From the NCBI RefSeq assembly GCF_963169125.1, contig NC_084801.1, positions 110,325,061 through 110,389,060 on the forward strand: a stretch of 64,000 nucleotides of DNA, given 5' to 3'. Origin of the DNA: Humulus lupulus. Its lineage: Eukaryota; Streptophyta; Magnoliopsida; Rosales; Cannabaceae. Below the pieces are notes generated by a model that ran no database searches, was not told the DNA's origin, and worked only from the letters and a program-made list of their open reading frames with translations. Position 1 is the stretch's first letter. Each line of letters begins with the position of its first letter. This document shows positions 33,783 through 45,617 of the stretch, one piece after another. The position numbers and the translations under genes were made by a program.

Positions 33783-35575
33783 TATAACGTCTCAATTTCC
33801 ATAATAAGGCTTAGTGCCTTGATTAGGGGGCCAGCAGGGCAATAAATTATTTGATTACGTTATTATGTCATTTGGTGCATGAACAAATAAATTATGTGAG
33901 TTATATTATAATATGACTGTATTTGCATGCACATGGACATGTTTCTTATTAGAATGAGCATTTTAGTAATTTTTGCCTATTAATGGCATATTTGTATATA
34001 TATGTGTGTGTGTATTGATGGAGACTACATTATAATGTGGATATATTTAAGTTATTCGGAACGAGGGAATCCTTGGGAGCAGATTAGCGGTTTAGTCATA
34101 ACAAGGTCAAATACTTGGCTCGGGGTGAGCCTAGGGATAATTTGGTAATTTAGTACATTACCAAAATTGATTGGGTCATGGGAAATTACTTGGTATTTAT
34201 TTGTGGATATTGGAAGTAATGGGAATTGTAAGGCATTAATTATGATTAACGGGATATGTGACAAAAGAAATTTTTTCCCTTGGGTCATTTTGTGCAAAAC
34301 ACTCACTTAGGTGTAGGAAACCCATAACAAACACTCACTTGGCTCTCAATCTCACTCTCAATTGTTCTCTCTCTCTCTAATATTGGTGCGGGATTTTTGA
34401 CGAAACTAAGTGAATTCAAAGCTTGGAATTGGAGGTTTACGGCTAGGAGTGGATTAGCTACAACTAGAGAGACATAATTGACAACTGAGGTAAGGCTACA
34501 TCCTATGATTTTTTATTTTTTTTAAATTCTTCCTTGGTTTTATAGTGTTCTTGAGCTTTGAGGTTCAAGGCATTGAATTGGAGATTTGGTGGGGGTTTTG
34601 AGTGAACTAAGGTTGGATTTTGATGCTGGTAAAGTCCAAATGTTGTTTTGGGACTGAGTTATGATTTTGGGATTCGTTTGGAAAGGATTTTGGGTGAAAC
34701 TGGCTGAGGAAAAGAGGTGGAAAAGTTGGGTTTGTTGGCTCCCGCTGCGACCCTGTTCTTGGGGTGTCGCAACCCATGAGAACCCAGGGAGCAGGGGGTT
34801 CTGTTTGGTGTAGGCGTGCCGCAACCCTCAGGGCCAATTCGCTACCCTAAGGGGAGTCTCTCGGGTTTGAGGAGCGTCGCGACTCAGTAGGGGGCCCCAT
34901 AGAGTGCATGGGCAGTTTTGGCTAAGTTGAGTTTTGTGTGACGAGAACTCAAACCTAAGGGCTCGGAAAGGATTCTACTACATGGTTTAGTAGGATTTGA
35001 GGTACTGGAGGCTAGGACTCGGCCCAGAAGGCTTTATTTACTCAATATTGATGAATATCATTTATTATGGTTGTGACTAGGATATCGCTAGGCCTCGGAT
35101 ATGGATCATGCTCGAGGGTCATTTATTTTTAACATGTGCTTGGATCAAAGGTAAGAAAACTGCACCCAATACGTGATGTATGTGATTAGGGCTTGGCCCA
35201 ATTGTTAAATATAGCTTTGATTACATAATGTATGCCTGAATGTATTATCTAATTGAGAAAGGCTTGACTTATAAGTCAATGACAGCAATAGCGTCGAGTG
35301 CTAGTCGAAAGAATTGACTTATAAGTCAAGGGCGACAATAGCGCGCTGAGCGCTGGACATTGTGGTTAGGCCAAATCAGGAGCACATTATACGCTTGTCT
35401 AACCCAATGGTCGTGGAAAACTAAGGGTCAGGTACGCTGGGCCAGCTCCAAGGCTAATTATACAGAGGAAAGGGCAATGGGCCTCGGGGTGACTTATTAG
35501 TCCTTTATGTTGGTTTTACGATACTAAATCAGGTATGCAACAGACTCATTTTGGTTGATTATCATTGTACCGACC
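33783..35575 (+). repeat. Gypsy LTR, 3' truncated
   Basis: Starts TATAACGTCTC (for TGTAAC) and follows the Gypsy-B LTR plan: GCGACC-rich island (34742-34775), AAAGGTAAGAAAACTGCACC at 35147. It stops near 35575, before the TTGCTGGGC block. The next sequence is Copia LTR in the other direction, so the 3' end has been lost. ORFs on the opposite strand here are by-products of the GC-rich island. Confidence 0.8.
34742..34775 (+). other. LTR stem-loop, truncated Gypsy LTR
   Basis: Loop of 14 nt (CCTGTTCTTGGGGT, 34752-34765). The inner six pairs TGCGAC/GTCGCA are perfect, the outer arms have decayed. Confidence 0.5.
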
Positions 35576-36407
35576 TCGTGGATCACCCATATGTGACATA
35601 TATTAAAACAGAAAGCAATAATGGTAATAGAAAAATACGTCTTGATGAATATCAAGTGTCCTTGCTTTCTTTTTGTATTAAAAACGATCTTCCTATCCAA
35701 GCTGGTAGAAAATGATGATGATAAAAACTCACACCGTAGTCTTCCAAGCCTACCTCAACACTCAAGGATTAGTGTGGGTTAATAGGATTCACAAAATTAT
35801 GTGTTGTTGCTTTTGTCTTAACTCATGAGCAAGAACAATAATAGGAGAGGAGAGAAAATGATTCGATTCACCTTTTCAGGTTTCCTAAATGTATCGATCT
35901 ATAGATTTAGGATTATATCAGTATAATTAAATTAACCCTGTAAAATATCTAATAACCGAATAAGAGAATCTCTCAACCACTTGAGGGAATATCTCAACTG
36001 CTAGGAGAGAATCTCTCAACTACCTTTGACAGAATATCTCAACCACATTAAAATATCCATAACTAACTTTTAAATTTATATTTAAATAAATATTTAATAT
36101 TTGAATTAAAATAATAATCCAAAATTAAACCCAGTGGGCTCCACCCTATGATGTAGGTGCCCACCACTGTTCTTACAGGCGCAAATGATGTCGTCCAAAC
36201 AGCATAGGTGGCGCACCACCTTGTCCAGACAGACATAGGTGGCGCCAACATTTGTCTTGTGAAGACAGTGGTGTTTTCCCAATTTATATAATATTAATTA
36301 TTTATTATAAAATAAATAATTACTATTTTTCCTTTACAAAATAAATTATCCTTTCTCTTTTATTTTGTGACATTCATAACCAGATTATTTATTGAACTCA
36401 TCAATAT
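35576..36407 (-). repeat. Copia 3' LTR, first part (interrupted by SIRE-2)
   Basis: Minus-strand LTR of the TGTTAGG family, missing roughly its last 80 bp at the 35575 junction. Its other half lies at 48730-49634. Confidence 0.8.
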
Positions 36408-37478
36408 TGTAAAGTCCTAAATTGGTTATCTTTTTATTTAACATATTTTATCATTTTTAATTGGTATTTTCGAAATTGTATTTTGGGTAAGTGCCTATTT
36501 TTTGTAAGAATAATTTTCTCTATTAAATTGCATTTTATTCATAGTTAAGTTTCCTAATTTATTTATGGTTGCTTGTCTATATTGAGAAGGCCTTTTGTAG
36601 GATTATTCTCTGAATATTTTTCTTGATTCTATTCTATTTAAAAAAAGGAAAGTGAGTGAGTCTTGATGCCCAAGGAAGGAAATTTCAAAATGAACTTGGC
36701 TGGGATTTAACACCAGGTTCGTCCATTTCCTGATGCTACAGAATGGTTGTTTGTCACATTTGGAAATTCCTGCAGTAAATGAAATGAGAAGTTATTTTGA
36801 GTAACTTCCCGATTTGGTTTGATTTATTCCATTAACGAGATTGGTAAGCTTAGAGGTTTTTAAACTCTATAAATACTATGCCTAAGCAACAGCCATTATG
36901 AACCTCTTCACCATTTCTAATGCTTTATGCTTTTGAAGAGTTATTTTATTTGTAAAGAGTAGGTTTTGGTATACTATCTCTTTGTTTGTTTGTGCTTTGT
37001 GTTGTTTATTCTTGAACAGGTCATAAAACTTGTGTACGTGACATACAAGTCTTCGGGAGAAGAATTCCATAAGTCTTACTTCGAGATGAAGTAAGCACTC
37101 ATCAAGAACATAAGGGATTTTGTGCTCTTGGTAATTATCAAAATTAGATTATTAAAGTGGAGTACTTCAAGGTTGCGACAAAGTTTTAGAGGGAGTCTAA
37201 ACTTGTATAAGTCAATTGCTTTTTGTACTTTTGAGACTTTACTAATTGATTTTATTTTTGGGTGTGGCCCCGTGGACTAGGTCTTCTGAACCACATAAAA
37301 AAATTCTCGTGTCACGTTACTTTAAGTTTATTTACTATATGTTCGTATATTCCAGTGTATCAACATTTTGTCTTGATATATCAGAATATTTTTCTGATCA
37401 ATCAATTATTCAACAGTTCTGCATTAATTAAATTTTTTATTAAAATTCAGTTGGTAGTCTTAAAAAAATGGAATTTCA
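36408..37478 (+). repeat. 5' LTR of SIRE-2
   Basis: Starts TGTAAAGTCCTAAATTGG; TATAAATA at 36868-36875. Similarity to the 3' copy runs to GAATTTCA at 37478, past the start codon of gag (37468). No good primer site is seen: TTGGTAGTCTTAA at 37451 matches only TTGGTA of the usual TTGGTATCAGAGC. The end is therefore uncertain by about 30 bp. Confidence 0.8.
36868..36875 (+). promoter_or_regulatory. TATA box of the SIRE-2 5' LTR
   Basis: CTATAAATAC in the same setting as in SIRE-1. The 3' LTR reads CTACAAATAC near 48117, a damaged box. Confidence 0.65.
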
Positions 37479-39010
37479 AGATGAGAAGGCTTGGAGAATT
37501 GTTTTGACAGGTTGGTCAGCACCAATAGAAGTTGATGAAAAAATTAGAGAAACAACGGTAAAATCTTAGTTAAATTGGTCAACAGATGAGGATTTACTGT
37601 CTAGTTATAATAACATGGCCTTACATGTTTTATTTGGTGTTGGCGAAGGATATATTAAACTCATATCCTCTGTGATTCAGCCAAAGAAGCTTGGCAAATT
37701 CTTCAAACTCATTTTGAAGAAACTATTGATGTCAAGCGTCCTAGGTCCATTATGTTGCAAACAAAATTTGAGGATCTTAGGATGTCTAAGACTGAAAATC
37801 TTACTGAATTTTATGAATGATTTTCTAATATTGCTAACGATTTTTTTGCATTAGGACAAAAATTAGAAGAATATGTTTTAGTTCAAAAAATTATTCGTGT
37901 CTTTTCTGACAGGTTTAGCAACAAATTAGTCAAAAAGAAAAACTGACCAAGGTAAAAGAAAAAGAAAAATCTATTGCCTTGAAAAGTTCTAAGAAGGTAA
38001 GTTCTGAGGATGAAGATGATAACAAGTTGGCCCTATTGACAAGAAATTTTAAAAAAATATATGAAAAAGTTGGGCAACAAAAATAATTTCTCTAAAGGTA
38101 ATACATCTTCAAAATCCTCTCTTCCTGATAATAAAAAGGGTATTCAATGCAGGGAATGTAAAGGATTTGGCCACATTCAATTAGAATGTGCAAATACTTT
38201 GAAAATAAATAAAAAAAGGTATGAATGCTACTTGGAGTGACAATGACTCTAAAAGTAGTGATGTAGAGAGAGAAAATGTTTCCTTAAAATCTATACTCTC
38301 AAATTTCCCGTGTTTCTTGTAAAAAAATAGATAATTTGTTTGCCTAAACAATACTGTTTCGGTAAATAAGGCTACTGATAATACGACAGCAACTACTGAT
38401 GTTGTTGAGACTGATTTTGATGAATCAAAAATCAATGAAGATTCACTGGAAGAATCTCACAAAAAAATGTATGATGAATGAATTAAGTTGTGTGTTGTGA
38501 ATAAATCTAATGCAAAAAAAATTAAATCTCTTTCTTACAGAAATGATGACCTTGAAACAAATGTTAAAATTCTTGAAACTGAGATTTTGATAAAGATGCT
38601 GAAATTAATCGTCTGAAAAAAGAGCTTGATCTTATAAAAAGAAATGTTCAAATGATTAATCCAGGATCTACTATTTTTAAGGACGTCCAGAATGCAGGTT
38701 AAAGAAACAATGTTGGATTGGGATCTAAAGAGCTTCAATCATAGGGAAACACTATGTTTGTTCTAGCTCGCTCAATACTTGTTATTTTTTTCTAATCTAT
38801 CACTGCAGGTTTTTCAACCATCAACATCACAGACTGTCTCATCAGCCAAGAGACAAATAGGTCAGAATCTGACGTCCAATGAAAGGACTAAGAAATTTAT
38901 TCCAACTTGTCATTTTTGTGGTGTCAAAGGTCACATTCAATCAAAATGTTTTACTATGATGAATGTTTTTAATTCGAATCATTTTCATCATGAAAATTTC
39001 AATGTACAAA
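37468..39010 (+). pseudogene. gag: SIRE-2 gag
   Basis: From ATG 37468: MEFQDEKAWRIVLTGWSAP, the usual start of the SIRE Gag core but lacking the residues normally before it. KEAW and EDLR-type segments follow across frames (37680-37860). Two CCHC knuckles are intact: CRECKGFGHIQLEC (38148-38189) and CHFCGVKGHIQSKC (38908-38949). Between them is the acidic stretch WSDNDSKSSD. Two knuckles flanking an acidic and coiled region are characteristic of SIRE Gag. A stop near 37568 and several frameshifts break the gene. Confidence 0.85.
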
Positions 39011-42000
39011 AGAAACACCATGCGCCTAAACAAAAATTGGTCAAAAAGAATGTGATAACTTGTCTTGCTATATTTACATGTAAGAGAACTCATACATCTA
39101 ATTCCTGGTATTTTTATAGTGGATGTTCTAGACATATGACAGGTGAAAAAATTATTCTTATTAGTTTTAATGCTGAAAATTTTGCTGCAGTCACTTTTGG
39201 TGATGGTAAGGCAGGTAAAGTACTTGGAAAGGGAACCCTAAATGTGGAATGGTTACCTAAACTGAAAAATATCCTACTGGTTGATGGATTGAAAGCTAAT
39301 CTAATTAGCATAAGTCAGATTTGTGAGCAAGGATTTATTGTTAATTTTTCTTGTGATGATTGTAGTGTGATTGATAAAAATGAAAATTGTGTTTTAAAAC
39401 GGTTCAGATCAGTTGACAATTGTTATATTCTTTCACAAAAAAATTCATGTCACTCAGCCATAAATAATTCAACTAATATGTGGCATTAAAAACTTGGTCA
39501 CATTAATTTAAAAAACATTAGAAAGTTGTCAAATGCAAGTATTGTTCGAGGATTACCCAAACTGGGTAAAAAGTCTATTGGTAAGTGTGAGCCATGCCAA
39601 CTTGGCAAGCAATTAAAAATCACTCTCAAATGTATTATGGATGTAAATACCTCAAAAGCTTTAGAATTGCTTCACATGGATCTTATGGGTCTTATTCAAG
39701 TTGAGAGTTTAAATGGAAAAAGATACATTTTTTTATGTGTAGATGATTTCTCTCGTGTTACTTGGGTTGATTTTTTAAGAGAAAACTTTGAGACATTTTA
39801 AGCTTTCAAAAATTTGTATTTAAAATTAAGAGTTTAAAAAGATTGTAATATTGGCAAAATTGTAAGAATTCGTAGTGAATATTGTAAAGAATTTAAAAAC
39901 GTTGTGTATGATGAATTCTGTAAGTCTTGTGGTATCTCTTATGAATTTTCAGCACCCAAAACTCCTGAACAAAATGGAGTTGTTAAGAGAAAGAATCATA
40001 CTCTTCAAGAAATGGAAAGAGTAAATGTTGAGTAGCAAGAAATTGTCCAAACAATTGTGGGATGAAGCTATTTATACTGCTTGCTACACAATAAATAGAG
40101 TGTTCTTACGTCCAGGTGCAACCAAAACGCCTTATGAGATCTGGAAAGGTAAACGTTCAAATGTAAGTTACTTCCACATCTTTCGTTGTGTTTGTTACAT
40201 ATTGAGAGATCGTGAAAATATTGGAAAATTTGATGCTAAAGGTGATGTTGGTGTCTTTCTTGGTTATTTCATAATTAGTAGGGCATATCGTGTGTACAAC
40301 AGGAGAACCCAAAATGTTATGGAATTTGCTAACATTGTTGTTGATGATATGAACGATTTTTCAGAATTTTCTACAAAAGATGAGATAGACAAATTCATAG
40401 AAAACGCACCTGTTGCCTCACATACACAAAATGATGTATCAGAAATGTTGTCTAGTGCGTTAGACATATCAACTAAGCCATCACCCTTGGTGTCTGATAT
40501 ATCACCATCTGAACAGACAGAGACACAAATGCCAAAAATTATCACTGATTCCGTGTGTAGAACCATCAACCAGGGTGAAAAAGAATCATCTTGCTGATCT
40601 CATTCTGGATTATTTGGAGGAGAGCATGATCACGAGGAAAATTTATGTGAATCTTGTTCAACATGTGTGTTTCACTTCTTCAGTTGAACCAAAAAATGTG
40701 AAAGAAGCTTTAACTCATGAATATTGGATGTGTGAACCCTTGTGCCCAAACCAAATCACACTAATGTCATTGGAACAAAATGGATTTTTAAACATAAAAG
40801 TGATGAATTTAGCACAATAGTAAGAAACAAAGCTAGATTGGTAGCACAAGGGTACACTCAAGTGGAAGGTGTGGACTTTAATGAAACATTTGCACCTGTT
40901 GTTGGACTTGAATCGATTAGATTGCTATTAGCTATTGCATGCATCATGCGTTTCAAATTGCATCAAATGGATGTAAATCCACCCTTTTGAATGGCATTTT
41001 AAATGAAGATGCTTTTGATGAACAACCTAAGGGGTTTGAAGATCCACATTTTCCAAATCATGTTTTCAAATTAAAAAAAGGATTTGTATGATTTGAAACA
41101 AGCCCCATGGGCATAGTAGGAAAAGATTGACACAATTTTTGGTGTCTCATGGTTATCATAGAGGTGGAGTAGATAGATAAAACACTTTTTATTAAATAAA
41201 TCAAGAAAGAAATAATTATTGCACAAATATATGGTGATGATATTGTGTTTTGTTCTACATCTAACTCTGAAGTGCAGGAATTTGTTCATCAGATGAAGGA
41301 TGAATTTGAAATGAGCATGGTGGGTGAATTAACATATTTTTTAGGTTTTCAGGTCAAGATATCAAAAGATGGTACGTTCATATCTCAAAGTAAGTATGCC
41401 AAAAACTTGGTGAAATAGTTTGGGTTTGATACTGCCAAACATACCAAAACTCCCATGGGAACAACAGTTAAATTAACAAAAGATGAGAATGGAGTTAAGG
41501 TAGATCCCACTTTATACCGCAATATGATTGGTAGTCTTTTGTATCTCACTGCTAGTCGTCCTGATATATGTTATAGTGTTGGGTTATGCGCTAGGTACCA
41601 AGGAAATCCCATGGAGTCACACGTGACTGATGTTGAAAGAATTATTAGATATGTTCACAATACTTTAGAATATGGGATTTATTACTCTAAAGAAACAAAT
41701 TCTAATCTTGTGTGTTTTAGTGATGCCGATTTGGCAGGTAATGCAGATGACAGGAAAAACACAAGTGGAGGGTGTTTCTATCTAGGGAACAACTTGGTGT
41801 CATGACATAGAAAAAACCAGAATTACATATCTCTTTTTATAGCTGAGGCTGAGTACATTGCAGCTGCATTTGTTGTACTCACATACTGGAACTCCCTACT
41901 TCCTTATAGTCGTTACTAAGTGAGTTTAAAACATGCTAATCCCTCGCTAATCAAGGTTTTAGGTTAAAAGTGTAGCTAAACGGTATTGAGGGTCGTTTAA

Positions 42001-44461
42001 AGTCATGAAATATATAAAAATGTGATCATTCATGGAAAATACTAAAATTTAAACATTAGGGATCCCAAAATACTATTTAGAAAATATTTACAACTCAAAA
42101 TACATTTAGGGTCAACTAGGCGACAAATTCAAGTCTATTCATAACATTTTCCCTAAATTACCCCTGGCCATGGCAGACAGGTAGGCCGAACATGTACCCA
42201 TCCCTCTAGGCTCTCCATACTCATGGTTGGTCGACCTTTCTCTTTCCTTTACCTGCACAATAGAGCACCCGTGAGCCGAAGCCCAGCAAGAAAACTCAAC
42301 ACAAAACATATGCATATCTATCAATCAACATATAAGAAAATAGCCAGCAGGCTAAACACATAATGGCCATTCCGTGTAGGCGCTTTACCATGCCCTAGGC
42401 TCGCGGTCTTCACCATGAGGATGACTCCAGCATCGTAGGAGGGTCCTGCCCTAACGACTCGCACTCTGCATGCTCAATATCGTTCCTGGACCCTTGCCGT
42501 TATCGGCTTTGCACTCCGCGTGCTAGCGCCGCTCCCGACCCCTTGTCGTAATCGACTTCTTGCCATTCTCAGCCTTCGTCGTTCCCGGCCTTCATCATTC
42601 ATTCACAATTATGCAATACATAGCATAATATCAGCAAATACTTAAACATATACTAAACATAAATGATATGGCTACGCCCTGCAATTCAATCACATAGGGC
42701 CATTCCTTGCAACACAAACAATAGGGCCACACCTTGCTCTACAGGTACAATAGTTTTCTTACCTGTGTCACAAGTTCTTGAGCACCGCAATCCTGAGCAT
42801 AATCCTCTAACCCGAGCCTCACTGAAAACCTTGTCACAATGCATTAACAATATCAATCCATCAAGTTCTAATCCAATAAATAACTTCGGGATATAATTCT
42901 ACCCTTTGGGACCTTGAATTCTACCAATCTGGGTGGTAAAATCCTTCTCGAGCCTTAACATTAGGGTTCCTGAGCTAAAAAAACCTTCAACCAGGCAACA
43001 TCTCGAACTTGAGCCGCGGCGTGCTCAAGTCTGAGGCAAAAAGCCTCACTAGTTGAGGGACACGGGCTGCGGAGCTCCCATCCTTGGGCCGCGGCGTGCC
43101 TGGGCAGACAGAGGCTTCCAGCCTCTTCTACACACATGGGCCGCAGTGCCTGAAGAACAGGGTCGCGGCTTGAGCCTCCAAACCCAGAAAGCACCATTTT
43201 CCCCTGCCATTTCCTCAAGCCTAAACCTTAATTTCATACTCCAAACACCACTTAAAATCATAATTGATCCTAGATTCCTTGTCTACACAACCTAGGCATC
43301 ACATCCACCTAAGAACAGCCCTCTAATCCTCACTAACACCAAAATTCAAACCAAGCACAGCTAACCAGACCAAACCTCATGCAAGCTTGAGTTCTTAACA
43401 TAATCAAGGAAATTCAACATCAATATTCAATTAAAGAACTTACCTCTACACTTAAATAAGTTCCTGAACTGATTCCTTGAGATTTATGCTTCCTAATCCT
43501 CGAAGTCACTAGCCCAAGTCTTCAAAGTTTCATAAAAATTAAAACACCATGAGAGGGAGAGAGAGCCATGAGATAGAGTCCTCTTCTTCTTTGTTCCATT
43601 GACTTCCCAAGACTATTCTGAGCTATGTAATACCCCTGCCAAATGACCACATTGCCCCTTAAGCTTACCCTCAATCCTTAAGTAACCCAAGGGCAATTTA
43701 GTCATTTACCAAATCCCGCTAATTCCCTGAGTATTCCTATAAATCCCCATTTAATCCCAACATGTTCAAATCATTATTAAATTACTACACGTTACTCAAT
43801 AAATCCCGAACACATATTGCGTTCCCAAAATACCCCTAAGCTCCTCCCGAGCCGAGTATTTGACCCTGTTGTGACTTGCTAGTTAATCTGTTCCCTAGGA
43901 CTGTCTCGGATCGTGCATCACAAATATATCACCTCTCACTCATGGTATCAATCATAATATACACAAATACAACACTTACGCCTTCAATGGGCCAAAATTA
44001 CAAATATGACCCTAATAACCAAAAAGGGCCCACATGCATATTTAATCCACCTAAACATGCATTTCTAATCACATAATCATCAAATTCACATATTAACATA
44101 ATAAATTAATTATTTTCCTCCAGGCACGCTAATCAAGGCCCTAAGCCTTATTAGCAAATTTGGGACGCTACACTTACTGTGGGTGAAACAGATGATGTTT
44201 GACTATGGGTTTGAATTAGACACTTTAACCATTTTTTGTGACAATACCAGTGCAATAAATATTTTTGAAAATCCTTTCCAACATTCATGTACAAAACACA
44301 TTGAAATTAGACACCATTTCATTAAAGATCTTGTTAAAAAAAAGACACTAATCTTGGAATACATTGAGACAGACAAGCAAATTGCTGATATTTTCACTAA
44401 GTCCCTTGATTCAATTCAGTTTGATTCCCATAGGAAATCCTTAGGGTTTTCTAGTGTGTAA
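39011..44461 (+). pseudogene. pol: SIRE-2 pol, interrupted by a solo LTR
   Basis: Protease: SGCSRHMTG with Tyr (39115-39117) in place of the catalytic Asp. Integrase: zinc-domain residues around GHINLKN and CEPCQLGKQ, first Asp in HMDLMG (39679), second Asp replaced by Glu (39877), third residue Glu replaced by Lys (39985). INT/RT linker: YEIWKGKRSNVSYFHIF and GVFLGY (40025-40597). RT: TKWIFKHKSDEF, KARLVAQGYTQ, NETFAPV, then stops, and YGDD at 41230-41241, where Copia RT usually has YVDD. RNase H: SLLYLTASRPDI, FSDADLAG, AEAEYIAA; after the insert IFCDNTSAI and KQIADIFTKSL to the stop at 44459. One base is missing just before the insertion site. Confidence 0.9.
41887..44172 (-). repeat. Solo Gypsy LTR in the SIRE-2 RNase H
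   Basis: 2286 bp. On the minus strand it starts TGTAGCGTCCCAAATTTGC (44172) and ends AGGGAGTTCCA (41887). Flanks are CATAC (41882-41886) and CTTAC (44173-44177), a duplication with one change. The GC-rich island with partial stem-loop is at 43139-43170 and the donor-like motif at 42758-42765. No internal sequence remains. Confidence 0.9.
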
Positions 44462-45617
44462 TTATTTATTGTCTCATGACCATTCTAGATGTTTATCTCT
44501 TATGTGTTTTTTTCCTATGAAATGATTCTCAAACAATTGCAAAACTTTTTTGATTACTTTCTGTTAGATTAATTATTTTTGAATATATGACATGCTAAGT
44601 TTATTGGTTTCAAAATATAAATTCTTCCCAATTTGTTTTTGGAAAAAACGCGTACTAAGAGGGCATTGAGCTAAATTAACAAATGTTCTTCAGTTTTCAG
44701 GTTCCTCTGTGAGAATAGTGCGACCTATGCCAGTGTGTGAAAGTCAGCCTTGAGTAAGTTGAGACTATGCAATTAGAGCTATGTAGAGGACACGCAACAA
44801 TTGAAAAGGGATAGCATTGGTGTAGTGTGGCAGCGTCTCCTTTGGGTACTGCAGAAAAGGCCAAAAATTGCCAACATGGGCAATGATCCTATTGTTTACA
44901 CTTCACACACAAATGCCTACTCTGCATGAAGAAAAAGAAAAAAATGTAAGTCTCATCCTCTTTGTTATTGTTTTTCCTAAAAATACTTTGTGCTCTAGAA
45001 AATTTTATTTTTATTCCAACACTCTCAAGCATGTTATATGTATCAAAAAAAAAATTCTAACATTATCAGTACTCACTTAATTTTTGTATTGGTTGATTAT
45101 TGTTTTTCATGTCTCACATTTTTTTATAATAGCAGAATGAAATATTTTGGTCATTTATAAGAAAAACAAAAAAAAAGAGGAATATCAAAAATATAAAAAA
45201 AAAATTATAATAATAAAAAAAAAATTGATTGAATCTTGTGGGGTATGGTGAATTTTAGTGCTTATTGTTTATTTTTTTTGGTCCAATATGATTTTGTGTT
45301 ATTTTTGTCATCTTTTTCTCTAAAGTTAAGGTTGTCTAATTATTAATTATGTAATATGTGAAGAAAAAGGACACTTTGAAAATTTTCCTTTTAAAAAAAA
45401 TATTTGTTGCCTTTTTTTTGGTTTGTTCACAATCAAGACAAAAGTAGCCTCTGTTTTCTCTCGTAATCGAAAATGGGTAACTACCCATTTTGTTAAGCCT
45501 ATATTCCATGTTTGGCCTCAACTCCCATGATCACTCTTCCACTCTCAAACTTTTTTTTTTTTTCTGTCTTATTTTTTGCTTGTTTGTTCTCTTGGCTGTC
45601 TAAGTGTGGAGGAACCC
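44462..45617 (+). other. Spacer between pol and ORF3 of SIRE-2
   Basis: 1156 bp, AT-rich with poly-A/T runs at 45170-45230 and 45549-45562, no convincing ORF. A pyrimidine-rich stretch shortly before ORF3 (45535-45600) could serve as a splice acceptor region. Confidence 0.55.

Noticed and set aside
33613..33795. Small ORF in the Copia leader
   Set aside because: Crosses the junction with the next LTR and has no recognisable product.
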